Positions 1 to 6,614 of a stretch of 7,355 nt of DNA are shown here, one piece after another (within the stretch, counting starts at the first letter, position 1; each line of letters opens with the position of its first letter). The translations under genes were made by a program, and so were the position numbers. This stretch comes from Clostridia bacterium. GTDB lineage: Bacteria > Bacillota > Clostridia > Oscillospirales > Acutalibacteraceae. The stretch lies in NCBI GenBank assembly GCA_017519685.1, contig JAFWRV010000173.1:1-7355 (forward strand), in the 5' to 3' direction. A model generated the notes under the pieces. The model searched no databases. It saw nothing but the letters and a program-made list of their open reading frames with translations, and was not told the DNA's origin.

Positions 1-1005
1 ATCGAAAGAGCGAAGGAGCTTTTCGGCGCGGACGCCGCGAATGTTCAGGCGCACTCGGGCGCTCAGGCAAATATGGCGGCTTACGCCGCGATTCTCAACC
101 CCGGCGACACCGTTCTCGGTATGAGTCTCGCCCACGGCGGCCATCTTTCCCACGGCTCACCGGTAAACGCCAGCGGTAAGCTTTATAATTTTGTTTCCTA
201 CGGCGTTAACGACGACGGTTTCATTGATTATGACGCCCTTGAAAAACTCGCGAAGGACAATATGCCCAAACTCATAGTCGCGGGAGCGTCGGCATACCCG
301 AGAATCATTGATTTTGAAAGAATCAGCGCGATAGCGAAGTCGGTCGGAGCGTATTTCATGGTAGATATGGCTCACATCGCAGGCCTTATCGCCGCGGGGC
401 TTCATCCCTCGCCCGTTCCCTACGCCGATATCGTTACTTCAACCACACACAAGACTCTCAGAGGACCGAGAGGCGGTCTTATTCTCTCAAAAGAGGAACT
501 CGGCGCCGCTATCAACAAATCCATTTTCCCCGGAAATCAGGGCGGTCCGCTTATGCACATCATCGCCGCCAAGGCAGTCTGCTTCGGCGAGGCGCTGAAA
601 CCGGAATTCGGTGTTTACCAGAAAAATATAATTGAAAACTGCAAGGCGCTTGCCGACGGACTTTCAAAGAGAGGCGTCAATATGGTCAGCGGCGGCACGG
701 ATAACCACCTGATTCTGCTTGATCTGCGTTCACTCGGAATCACCGGCAAAGAGCTTGAGCACAGACTTGACAGCGTCTGCATCACGGCAAACAAAAACGC
801 CATTCCCAACGACCCCGAAAAGCCGTTCGTCACCAGCGGCGTCAGACTCGGCACTGCCGCGGTCACGACAAGAGGTCTCAAAACTGAGGATATGGACAAG
901 ATTGCGGAATATATATATCTTTGCGCCACGGATTACGAAGCGAACAAAGACAGAATCCGCGCGGAAGTCAATGCGCTCTGCGAAAAATATCCGCTCTACG
1001 AATAA
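1..1005 (+). CDS. glyA: Serine hydroxymethyltransferase, 5'-truncated by window edge
   Basis: This PLP-dependent cytosolic enzyme interconverts serine plus tetrahydrofolate with glycine plus 5,10-methylene-tetrahydrofolate, the main source of one-carbon units. The frame is open from base 1; 334 residues are visible, so roughly 80 N-terminal residues of a family of about 415 lie outside. Visible family signatures are QAHSGAQAN near the start, the [11 protein letters not shown] loop, [13 protein letters not shown], and the PLP Schiff-base motif [12 protein letters not shown] with the lysine codon at 451-453. The C-terminal part has [15 protein letters not shown] followed by [12 protein letters not shown], and the protein ends in the usual YPLYE. 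The first ATG in view, at 73, is internal because homology continues upstream of it. A strong terminator follows 27 bases after the stop, and the next gene is convergent, so glyA is not co-transcribed with anything downstream. No defects are seen in the visible part. Confidence 0.97.
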   Translation: MERAKELFGADAANVQAHSGAQANMAAYAAILNPGDTVLGMSLAHGGHLSHGSPVNASGKLYNFVSYGVNDDGFIDYDALEKLAKDNMPKLIVAGASAYPRIIDFERISAIAKSVGAYFMVDMAHIAGLIAAGLHPSPVPYADIVTSTTHKTLRGPRGGLILSKEELGAAINKSIFPGNQGGPLMHIIAAKAVCFGEALKPEFGVYQKNIIENCKALADGLSKRGVNMVSGGTDNHLILLDLRSLGITGKELEHRLDSVCITANKNAIPNDPEKPFVTSGVRLGTAAVTTRGLKTEDMDKIAEYIYLCATDYEANKDRIRAEVNALCEKYPLYE

Positions 1006-1032
1006 TCCGGATAATAAAAATCATATAAACAT

Positions 1033-1065
1033 AAGGAACCCTGATACCACAGGGTTCCTTTTTTT
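1033..1065 (+). terminator. Rho-independent terminator of glyA
   Basis: A perfect 10-bp stem, AAGGAACCCT (1033-1042) paired with AGGGTTCCTT (1051-1060), encloses an 8-base loop and is followed by five more T residues (seven in all counting the stem end). It sits 27 bases after the glyA stop and 16 bases before the stop of the converging minus-strand operon. Read on the minus strand the hairpin is followed only by a broken T-rich stretch, so it may act weakly in both directions; the plus-strand role is clear. Confidence 0.93.
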
Positions 1066-1080
1066 ATACATATAATTGGG

Positions 1081-1650
1081 TTATCTTACGAAAATGATAT
1101 GAAATACCAGTATTGCCACAGTCATAAGGAAGGTGATGCAATTCTTTTCGAGAAACGCTCCGACTCTTGTGATAAGGGCAACCGGGAAAGAAATAATGAT
1201 TCCGATAACCTTTAATATTTTGACGGGAATATTTCCGCCTTTAAGTCCTCCGCGGTAGGCGACATCCCAGAAATTCAATATATCTTCAGTCAGAGGAAAC
1301 GCGGCGCAAAGCAGGGATCCTCCGAGATACATTGAAATAATGCTCAGGATAAACAGTACGGCGTTGTCGTAAAACGTGATTCCCATATAGAATATGTCAA
1401 ACAGTCCGAAAAGGAAAAACGCCGATCCGGTGCAGAAGCACATAAATCCGGGGCCGACCGCCATAAGCCAGGCGGACCAGCCGGTTGAAGCGAGCGTATG
1501 CTCAACGTGGCCGCACGCCTCATCGGGTCTCATATACCCTTCCGACTCGACCTCAAGATGAAGCACCTTGCAGGTCAGATTTTCCCAGAATCCTCTCAGA
1601 TAAGTACCGGGGAAGCAGATGAATTTAATTATGACATAAAGTAATCTCAT
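1081..1650 (-). CDS. Multi-pass membrane protein, possibly a degenerate site-2-protease-like (M50-like) family member
   Basis: 189 residues, function not established. Hydrophobic segments lie near residues 1-18, 60-92, 97-118, 143-162 and 170-188, giving four or five membrane passes. The N-terminal PGTYLRGFWENLTCKVLHLEV (14-34) resembles the first helix of small M50-like metallopeptidases, which reads PG-x3-HExxH. Here the HExxH position reads RGFWE, so zinc catalysis would be lost. GHVEH (47-51) and a FPLTEDILNFW stretch (118-128) also fall where I recall GYV-x-H and FPS-x-x-D motifs in that family. This is pattern memory, not a search result. The start ATG overlaps the stop of the upstream zinc-ribbon gene as ATGA, so the two are translationally coupled and probably work together in the membrane. 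No clear dedicated terminator follows other than the convergent glyA hairpin. Confidence is high for a real gene and low for the family. Confidence 0.85.
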   Translation of the reverse strand: MRLLYVIIKFICFPGTYLRGFWENLTCKVLHLEVESEGYMRPDEACGHVEHTLASTGWSAWLMAVGPGFMCFCTGSAFFLFGLFDIFYMGITFYDNAVLFILSIISMYLGGSLLCAAFPLTEDILNFWDVAYRGGLKGGNIPVKILKVIGIIISFPVALITRVGAFLEKNCITFLMTVAILVFHIIFVR

Positions 1651-3269
1651 GCTACATCATACACTCCTTCCGTCAGCACTTTTTCAATCGTGAGTTCGCC
1701 TTTTATAATCTTATCAACCGTATCGTTAGGCGCTCCGTCTTTGTAGTATTCGAGCACCTCGGGCAGATGGGAAGCGTTTTCGGAATCCTTGTTGCCGTAT
1801 TTATCGCACATATAAGCGGCAAGGTATGAGGTTGCGAAGAATTCCTCGGTATAAGCGCTGCTGTCCTGATACATCTGCGCGCGGTAGTTTGCCGATTCCT
1901 CCGCCGCCCAGATTGCCTCAAACGCGGCGTCATAGTCGCCTTCGACAAGGCAGACAAGAGCGAGCTGGCGGTCAAAATCCGAATTGAGATTATAAACCGA
2001 CTTCGCCTGCTCAATCATATCTTTCGCGTGACTGTAATCGCCGGTTACCCTGAGATAATAGATAAGCAGCGAGTAGTTTGAATCGGACTGGCTGCCGTCA
2101 AGATTTGTATTGTTGCGGCAGAATTCTCCGATGAAATCCTCAAGAGCTTTTGTATCGCCTTTGCTCGCGATAATCTTCGCCTTGCAGTAAGCGGGGGTGA
2201 AGTTTGAGGTGTTCTTTTTGAGCTCGGCTTCAATCAGAGGCAGCGCCTTGTCATAATCCTTTGTTTTCATATAGAACTTGATAAGGTCCTCATAGTAAAG
2301 CCAGGAATAGTCTTCCTCTGTCGCCTCATCCTTTGCCTTAACCTTTTCGAGCTGCTCCCTTTCAAGGTCGTCGCCCATATCGCACGCCATTATAACATTG
2401 GCTATAAAATAGTCGAGAGCGATATCGTCAACGCCTTCCTTGCCCCTGGCGGCTTCCATTTTTTTGACGGATTCCTCACCGAGCTTCTTATCCCTGGTTT
2501 CGGAGTAATCAATCTCCGTCATTATGTCGCTGACCGCCTGATAAGTATTGCTGAACTTTTCAAACATAGCATCATAGGTCGCGAGTTTATTTGATTTCGC
2601 CGTAAACTCGGCTGAACCCGGGGATTTGAAAATGTTTGATTTCGCCTGATTTGCCCTGAACAGTCCGTACATATTGACAAGGGTCTTGTAAATTTTGAAA
2701 TCAAAATTCGAGCCGGTCGCTATAACCTGCTTGAGCGGGGAATTCTCTCCGACGGAATCGGTCACCTGTGTGATGACATCTGAAACTCCGTTATATGACA
2801 TACCCGCGCTGTACCAGTTATGGCGCGCGGCAAAGAAATCGCCCTGAGCGACCTGAAGGGACGCCGGCATAAGAAGAAACGCGAGAACAAAAGCGCACAG
2901 CGCGGTAATCAGTGAAACAAAACCGGCGATATATCCGCCCAAAGGCGCTTTGACCTTTATGATTTTCTTTTCGCATTTGCGGCAGTAGCGATGCCCTCTC
3001 GCCATGGCATTCTTATGGCAGTTAGGGCAGATTCTGACTCTTTCCGGCTCTTCCGGACTGCCGTCTTCCTCCGCGTCTTCCGCGTCTTCGATTTCGTCTT
3101 CATCCGCGGTTATGTCTTCACTCTCGGAGACCTCGTCAGCAGCGTCTTCAACGGTTTTTTCGGCGGTTTCCTCAATTATTTCTTCAGACGCAGCGGTTTC
3201 CTCCGGAGCGCCTGCGGCGTCGAGTTCCTCTCCGCTTCCGGGAATATAGTCTTTATCCAAACGAATCAT
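1647..3269 (-). CDS. Acidic N-tail, zinc ribbon, single TM and TPR-like helical protein; function unknown
   Basis: 540 residues from the ATG at 3269. In order: a very acidic low-complexity tail (about residues 13-77, mostly E, D and A); a zinc ribbon CPNC-x11-CRKC with cysteines at 81, 84, 96 and 99; a basic stretch KKIIKVK; one transmembrane helix (about 112-135); and a long hydrophilic, helical C-terminal part. The last shows TPR-like helix pairs such as YYEDLIKFYMKTKDYDKALPLIEAEL (326-350 region), SLLIYYLRVTGDYSHAKDMIEQA (400-422 region) and ALVCLVEGDYDAAFEAIWAAE (437-457 region). With positive charge before the helix and no signal peptide, the likely topology is zinc ribbon inside and TPR part outside. 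Similar zinc-ribbon-TM-repeat proteins are common in Clostridia and mostly uncharacterised; a scaffolding role is inference. It heads an operon with the membrane protein at 1650. The real start may be the TTG at 3260 (see the RBS entry). Confidence 0.9.
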   Translation of the reverse strand: MIRLDKDYIPGSGEELDAAGAPEETAASEEIIEETAEKTVEDAADEVSESEDITADEDEIEDAEDAEEDGSPEEPERVRICPNCHKNAMARGHRYCRKCEKKIIKVKAPLGGYIAGFVSLITALCAFVLAFLLMPASLQVAQGDFFAARHNWYSAGMSYNGVSDVITQVTDSVGENSPLKQVIATGSNFDFKIYKTLVNMYGLFRANQAKSNIFKSPGSAEFTAKSNKLATYDAMFEKFSNTYQAVSDIMTEIDYSETRDKKLGEESVKKMEAARGKEGVDDIALDYFIANVIMACDMGDDLEREQLEKVKAKDEATEEDYSWLYYEDLIKFYMKTKDYDKALPLIEAELKKNTSNFTPAYCKAKIIASKGDTKALEDFIGEFCRNNTNLDGSQSDSNYSLLIYYLRVTGDYSHAKDMIEQAKSVYNLNSDFDRQLALVCLVEGDYDAAFEAIWAAEESANYRAQMYQDSSAYTEEFFATSYLAAYMCDKYGNKDSENASHLPEVLEYYKDGAPNDTVDKIIKGELTIEKVLTEGVYDVA

Positions 3270-3276
3270 CCTTTCC
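3258..3276 (-). promoter_or_regulatory. Ribosome binding site that leaves the start of the zinc-ribbon gene ambiguous
   Basis: On the minus strand the only purine-rich Shine-Dalgarno-like stretch, GGAAAGGATG, runs directly into the ATG at 3269-3267, leaving no spacer. An in-frame TTG three codons later (3260-3258) sits 9 bases from the GGAAAGG core, a normal distance. Initiation at TTG would give a 537-residue protein beginning at the Leu of MIRLDKDY. The choice does not affect any domain. Confidence 0.4.
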
Positions 3277-3293
3277 GGGAATTTCCGTATTTT

Positions 3294-3322
3294 AATATAA
3301 CATCAAACGCGTAATTTTACAA
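3294..3322 (-). promoter_or_regulatory. Proximal candidate promoter for the zinc-ribbon operon
   Basis: Minus-strand TTGTAA (3322-3317), a 17-base spacer and TATATT (3299-3294) would start transcription near 3287, leaving a leader of about 18 bases. The -35 is imperfect and the surrounding DNA is AT-rich, so a chance match is possible. The distal promoter at 3386-3414 matches consensus better. Confidence 0.35.
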
Positions 3323-3385
3323 CCGTATCGGGAAAAATTACATTTTATTTTACATATTATTCCTTAAATTGCCGTGCTGTCAGTT

Positions 3386-3414
3386 ATTTTATCACCGTCG
3401 TTTCCTTGTGTCAA
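3386..3414 (-). promoter_or_regulatory. Distal sigma-A-like promoter for the zinc-ribbon operon
   Basis: Minus-strand TTGACA (3414-3409), exactly 17 bases, then TAAAAT (3391-3386), preceded by TGA as in an extended -10. This is close to the housekeeping consensus. Transcription would begin near 3379, giving a leader of about 110 bases before the ATG at 3269. It points away from the feo promoter, with about 140 bases between the two -35 boxes. Confidence 0.6.
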
Positions 3415-3468
3415 CAGTTTCGTCCTGCCGCGTTTCCGGCGGATTTAATAACACGGAGCGGTAAAATA

Positions 3469-3497
3469 CGGTTTATGGATATTAACCAAATAAACCG
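3469..3497. repeat. Inverted repeat in the divergent control region
   Basis: CGGTTTA (3469-3475) pairs with TAAACCG (3491-3497), and the inner TGG (3476-3478) pairs with CCA (3486-3488), around a 7-base AT loop with a 2-base bulge on the right arm. It lies between the two divergent promoters, about 55 bases upstream of the feo -35. It is not followed by a convincing T-run, so a protein-binding dyad is more likely than a terminator. No regulator is identified. Confidence 0.45.
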
Positions 3498-3551
3498 CCC
3501 GGCTTTTGTGAGAAAAATGAAAGAAAAAATCAATTATTCTTTTAAAAACTG

Positions 3552-3580
3552 TTGACATCGAATATTAATTGTGATATAAA
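3552..3580 (+). promoter_or_regulatory. feo operon promoter (sigma-A-like, extended -10)
   Basis: TTGACA (3552-3557) is a perfect -35. It is followed by a 17-base spacer and TATAAA (3575-3580), with TGA directly before the -10 forming an extended -10 element. A-rich DNA upstream could serve as an UP-like element. The transcription start would be near 3587, about 50 bases before the feoA ATG. Such a near-consensus promoter for an iron importer implies control by a repressor. Confidence 0.8.
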
Positions 3581-3592
3581 TATAACGAAATG

Positions 3593-3608
3593 GTTAGCAA
3601 TAACTAAC
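3593..3608. promoter_or_regulatory. Candidate metalloregulator operator overlapping the feo transcription start region
   Basis: The perfect dyad GTTAG-N6-CTAAC lies 12 bases after the -10 hexamer, where a bound protein would block initiation or early elongation. The left part, GGTTAGC, matches one arm of the DtxR/IdeR consensus (TTAGGTTAGCCTAACCTAA), but the spacing between arms is wider and the outer bases do not match. No Fur-box 7-1-7 pattern is visible. A DtxR-family iron repressor is therefore a reasonable but unproven candidate; the palindrome itself is certain. Confidence 0.5.
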
Positions 3609-3636
3609 TAATAATTTTTATCGCGGAGGCATACTA

Positions 3637-3849
3637 ATGATTCCGTTAAGTGTAATAGGCGACGGAAACGAAGGTGTAATCAAAAAAATCGGCGGTAAAC
3701 CCGAGGTCAGAAAGCATCTTGAAAATATCGGGTTTATTGTCGGCGACACCGTGACCGTCATCACGGAGCAGAACGGTAATATTATCGTTAAAGTCAAGGA
3801 AACCAGAGTTGCGATAAGCAAGGAGATGGCTTCCAAAATCTATGTCTGA
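3637..3849 (+). CDS. feoA: FeoA domain protein, first copy
   Basis: A 70-residue cytosolic SH3-like protein of the FeoA family, a small partner of the FeoB Fe2+ transporter. The pattern is typical: GNEGVIKKIGG in the first strands, then VRKHLENIGFIVGDTVTVI, equivalent to the family's L-x-x-lGl-x-pG-x-x-v-x-v, then NIIVKVKETRVAISKEMASKIYV. A strong GGAGG at 3625-3629 sits 7 bases before the ATG, fixing the start. It is the first gene of the feo operon, under the promoter at 3552-3580, and is followed after 32 bases by a second feoA. It is less basic than the second copy, so the two probably have separate roles rather than being a recent duplication. Confidence 0.93.
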   Translation: MIPLSVIGDGNEGVIKKIGGKPEVRKHLENIGFIVGDTVTVITEQNGNIIVKVKETRVAISKEMASKIYV

Positions 3850-3881
3850 ATCAAATTGATTATATAAAGGGAGGATTCCGA

Positions 3882-4100
3882 ATGACTTTAAGAGATGTTA
3901 AAATCGGTGAAACCTGCATTGTTAAGCGTATTCACGGAGAAGGCGCTCTCAAACGCAGAATAATGGATATGGGTATCACCAAAGGCGTTGAAATTTACGT
4001 GCGCAAGGTGGCTCCTCTCGGAGACCCCATTGAGGTTACCGTAAGAGATTATGAGCTTTCAATCCGTAAAGGCGATGCCGAGCTTATTGAAGTTGAGTAA
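3882..4100 (+). CDS. feoA: FeoA domain protein, second copy
   Basis: A 72-residue FeoA family protein with the classical pattern TLRDVKIGETCIVKRI, then LKRRIMDMGITKGVEIYVRKVAPLGDPIEV, then VRDYELSIRKGDAELIEVE. It is closer than the first copy to canonical FeoA, keeping the R-x-x-x-MG-x-x-x-G-x-x-x-x-x-x-APLGDPI core typical of FeoA proteins encoded beside FeoB. GGGAGG at 3869-3874 is 7 bases before the ATG. It is expected to bind FeoB and modulate Fe2+ uptake. Two FeoA genes before feoB is a common clostridial arrangement. It lies 48 bases ahead of feoB, in the same operon. Confidence 0.95.
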   Translation: MTLRDVKIGETCIVKRIHGEGALKRRIMDMGITKGVEIYVRKVAPLGDPIEVTVRDYELSIRKGDAELIEVE

Positions 4101-4114
4101 AATTTTTTGCTATG

Positions 4115-4134
4115 CGGTTAGTTATGTATAACCG
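4115..4134. repeat. Short inverted repeat in the feoA-feoB spacer
   Basis: CGGTTA (4115-4120) and TAACCG (4129-4134) form a 6-bp dyad with an 8-base spacer, directly before the feoB Shine-Dalgarno (AAAGGA, 4137-4142). It shares GGTTAG with the candidate operator at 3592-3597. As RNA it would be a small hairpin next to the feoB RBS and could tune translation or mRNA ends. It may also be chance. Confidence 0.3.
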
Positions 4135-4148
4135 GGAAAGGATAATAT

Positions 4149-6581
4149 ATGAGTATTCGTATTGCGTTAGCCGGTAACCCGAACAGCGGTAAAACGACAC
4201 TGTTTAACGCTCTCACGGGGTCAAACCAGTATGTCGGAAACTGGCCCGGAGTTACCGTGGAAAAAAAGGAAGGTAAACTGAAAAAGCACGATGATGTCAT
4301 CATCACCGACCTTCCCGGTATTTATTCTCTTTCGCCCTACACTATTGAGGAAATTGTCGCCAGGGACTATCTTATAGATCAGAGACCGGACGCCGTTCTC
4401 AATATTGTTGACGGCACAAACCTTGAAAGAAACCTCTATCTCACAACTCAGATAGTCGAGCTCGGTCTTCCGGTCGTGGTCGCGATAAACATGATGGACG
4501 TCGTGGAAAAAAGAGGCGACAGGATAGACTTTGACGAGCTTTCCAAACAGCTTGCCTGCCCCGTGGTGAAAATCTCCGCTCTTAAGGGAACGGGTATTGA
4601 CAAAGCGGCTGAGGAAGCGGTCAGAGCGGCAAAGGGGAAACCCGCCGTTCCCCAGCATTCATTCAGCGGAGTTGTTGAGCACGCGCTCGCGCATATTGAG
4701 GAAAGACTTCTTCACGATATGCCTTCGGAGCAGCAGAGATGGTATGCCGTAAAGCTCTTTGAGAGCGATGAAAAAGTTCTTGAGAAGCTCAATGTTTCCG
4801 CAGAGGACAAAGCCCACATAGCGGAGGATATCAGAGCCGCCGAGGATGAGCTTGACGATGACGCGGAATCAATCATTACAAACGAGAGATATATTTATAT
4901 CGGCTCGATTATCAAATCCTGCTATAAAAAAGCAAACAAAGGCAAACTTTCAACCTCCGATAAAATCGACAAGGTTGTCACAAACCGTTTCCTCGGCCTT
5001 CCGATATTTGCCGTCATAATGTTTCTCGTTTACACGGTTTCAATGTCGGGCGCCGCTCTCGGTACAGGACTGACCGACTGGGCAAATGACGGCCTTTTCG
5101 GCGACGGCTGGCATCTGACCGGCAAAGGCGCTTACGAGGAGGCAATGGATACATACGCGCAGGAACATATTTTCTCCGATAAAGAATTCCTCGCGAAGCT
5201 CGACTCTGCCGTTGAAGCGGATGTTCCCGGCGCAGAAAAAGTCAAAGAAACCGTTGAAGACGGAAGCTGGGGAGATTTCGAAGAGCAGTTCGGCTTTTAC
5301 GGCGACTCTCTCGCGAAAGAAGGATACGACCTTTCGGAATATGTTGACGCCGCGATGGGAAACGAAGATGAAGGAATCGAGCCCGCCGGCGAAGTTCCAG
5401 AAGCGGAAAACTTCGGTAAATGGGTGCCCGGCATTCCCGTTCTCATCGGCAGACTGCTTGAAAAAGCGGGCGCGAACGAGTTTATCTCAGGCCTTATTCT
5501 TGACGGTATCGTAGCGGGTGTCGGAGCCGTTCTCGGTTTCGTTCCCCAGATGCTTGTTCTTTTCCTGTGCCTCGCGTTCCTTGAAAGCTGCGGCTATATG
5601 GCGCGTGTCGCTTTCATTATGGACCGTATTTTCAGAAAGTTCGGCCTTTCGGGCAAGAGCTTCATTCCCGTGCTTGTCGGTACCGGCTGCGGCGTTCCGG
5701 GCGTTATGGCTTCGAGAACCATTGAAAATGAACGCGACCGCCGTATGACGATTATGACCACAACATTCATCCCCTGCGGAGCAAAGCTTCCCATCATCAC
5801 AATGATCGCTACGGCGCTGTTCCACGGCTCGCCGCTTGTGGCAACCGGCTCGTATTTCATCGGCATCGCGGCAATCATCTGCTCCGGCATTATCCTTAAA
5901 AAGACAAAGATGTTTGCGGGAGACCCCGCGCCGTTTGTTATGGAACTTCCTTCCTACCATCTTCCGACAGTCGGAACCGTTCTGCGCTCAATGTGGGAGC
6001 GCGGCTGGTCATTCATCAAGAAAGCGGGCACAATCATCCTGCTCTCATCAATCGTTATCTGGTTCGGCTCGGTATTCGGCAAAGGCGGCTTCAATCCCGA
6101 CAGAGAGCTTGAGGACAGCGTTCTCGGAATTATCGCCAACGCCGCCAAGATTATATTCGCTCCCCTCGGCTTCGGCACGGGTGTCGCGGGTATCAAGGCA
6201 ACAATCGCAACCGTTATGGGACTTGTCGCCAAAGAAGAAGTTGTCGGTGTCTTCGGTGTTCTTGATTTTGAGGGACTCACACGGCTCTCGGCTTTCTCGT
6301 TCCTTATCTTCAATCTTCTCTGCGCTCCCTGCTTCGCGGCAATCGGCGCTATCAGGAGAGAGATGAATTCCGCGAAATGGACCTGGTTCGCAATCGCCTA
6401 TCAGTGTGTTCTTGCCTATGCCGTTTCGCTTGTGATTTATCAGCTCGGCTCGGCTTTCACCGGCAATCTCAGCGTTATCGGTCTTGTTTTCGCGCTGGCT
6501 GTTCTCGCCGCGTTCTTCTATCTGTTATTCAGAAAGAATAAATACGACGATAACCACCTCACGGTAAAAGCAGGCAAATAA
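4149..6581 (+). CDS. feoB: Ferrous iron transport protein B with acidic extracytoplasmic insert
   Basis: An 810-residue GTP-gated Fe2+ permease of the cytoplasmic membrane. The N-terminal G domain has G1 GNPNSGKT (9-16), G2 threonine in GVTVEK (34-39), G3 DLPG (54-57), G4 NMMD (114-117) and G5 SAL (143-145), followed by a helical GDI-like region to about 250. TM1 is about 280-301. After it comes an unusual acidic stretch (about 311-426), then gate 1 with LESCGYMARVAFIMDR and VGTGCGVPGVMASRTIE (510-526), MTTTFIPCGAKLPI, further TM helices, gate 2 with MGLVAKEEVVGVFG (690-703), and the C-terminal FNLLCAPCFAAIGAIRRE segment. Key gate cysteines (481, 514, 543, 725, 728) are present. AAAGGA (4137-4142) is 6 bases before the ATG. 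The protein is somewhat longer than E. coli FeoB (773), the excess coming largely from the insert. The gene is intact and central to the operon. Confidence 0.98.
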   Translation: MSIRIALAGNPNSGKTTLFNALTGSNQYVGNWPGVTVEKKEGKLKKHDDVIITDLPGIYSLSPYTIEEIVARDYLIDQRPDAVLNIVDGTNLERNLYLTTQIVELGLPVVVAINMMDVVEKRGDRIDFDELSKQLACPVVKISALKGTGIDKAAEEAVRAAKGKPAVPQHSFSGVVEHALAHIEERLLHDMPSEQQRWYAVKLFESDEKVLEKLNVSAEDKAHIAEDIRAAEDELDDDAESIITNERYIYIGSIIKSCYKKANKGKLSTSDKIDKVVTNRFLGLPIFAVIMFLVYTVSMSGAALGTGLTDWANDGLFGDGWHLTGKGAYEEAMDTYAQEHIFSDKEFLAKLDSAVEADVPGAEKVKETVEDGSWGDFEEQFGFYGDSLAKEGYDLSEYVDAAMGNEDEGIEPAGEVPEAENFGKWVPGIPVLIGRLLEKAGANEFISGLILDGIVAGVGAVLGFVPQMLVLFLCLAFLESCGYMARVAFIMDRIFRKFGLSGKSFIPVLVGTGCGVPGVMASRTIENERDRRMTIMTTTFIPCGAKLPIITMIATALFHGSPLVATGSYFIGIAAIICSGIILKKTKMFAGDPAPFVMELPSYHLPTVGTVLRSMWERGWSFIKKAGTIILLSSIVIWFGSVFGKGGFNPDRELEDSVLGIIANAAKIIFAPLGFGTGVAGIKATIATVMGLVAKEEVVGVFGVLDFEGLTRLSAFSFLIFNLLCAPCFAAIGAIRREMNSAKWTWFAIAYQCVLAYAVSLVIYQLGSAFTGNLSVIGLVFALAVLAAFFYLLFRKNKYDDNHLTVKAGK

Positions 6582-6614
6582 ACCCTTTTAATTTCAACGG
6601 AAGAAGGCGGACGT

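Larger units (their letters stand above)
3270..3636. other. Divergent intergenic control region between the zinc-ribbon operon and feo
   Basis: This 367-base AT-rich stretch contains no credible ORF. From left to right it holds a proximal and a distal minus-strand promoter candidate (3294-3322 and 3386-3414), a GC-richer stretch with weak dyads, an inverted repeat at 3469-3497, an A-rich segment at about 3510-3550, the plus-strand feo promoter at 3552-3580 and a palindrome at 3593-3608. The feo leader is only about 50 bases long, too short for a riboswitch. Each element has its own entry where supportable. Confidence 0.8.

Noticed and set aside
719..1075. Plus-strand 118-codon open frame overlapping the 3' end of glyA
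   Set aside because: Out-of-frame with glyA and runs through its terminator; no RBS or recognizable domain.
3004..3249. Plus-strand Ser/Ala-rich open frame of 81 codons
   Set aside because: It is the complement of the Glu/Asp/Ala-rich codons of the zinc-ribbon protein's acidic tail.
3422..3440. GCCG/CGGC dyad at about 3427-3440 as a terminator
   Set aside because: The stem is only about 4 bp with no T-run, so it is likely chance in a GC-richer patch.
3540..3600. Fur box at the feo promoter
   Set aside because: No GATAATGATAATCATTATC-like or 7-1-7 inverted pattern; the only clear dyad is GTTAG-N6-CTAAC.
3581..3636. Metal-sensing riboswitch (for example the NiCo/czcD class) in the feo leader
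   Set aside because: The leader after the predicted start is only about 50 bases, with a palindrome but no multi-helix structure.
5487..5960. Minus-strand open frame of 157 codons inside feoB
   Set aside because: Composition (many His, Arg, Asn) is that of an antisense shadow; feoB is unambiguous on the plus strand.
5836..6366. Plus-strand 176-codon open frame overlapping feoB in another frame
   Set aside because: Ser/Arg-rich out-of-frame translation of a real gene with no RBS or domain.
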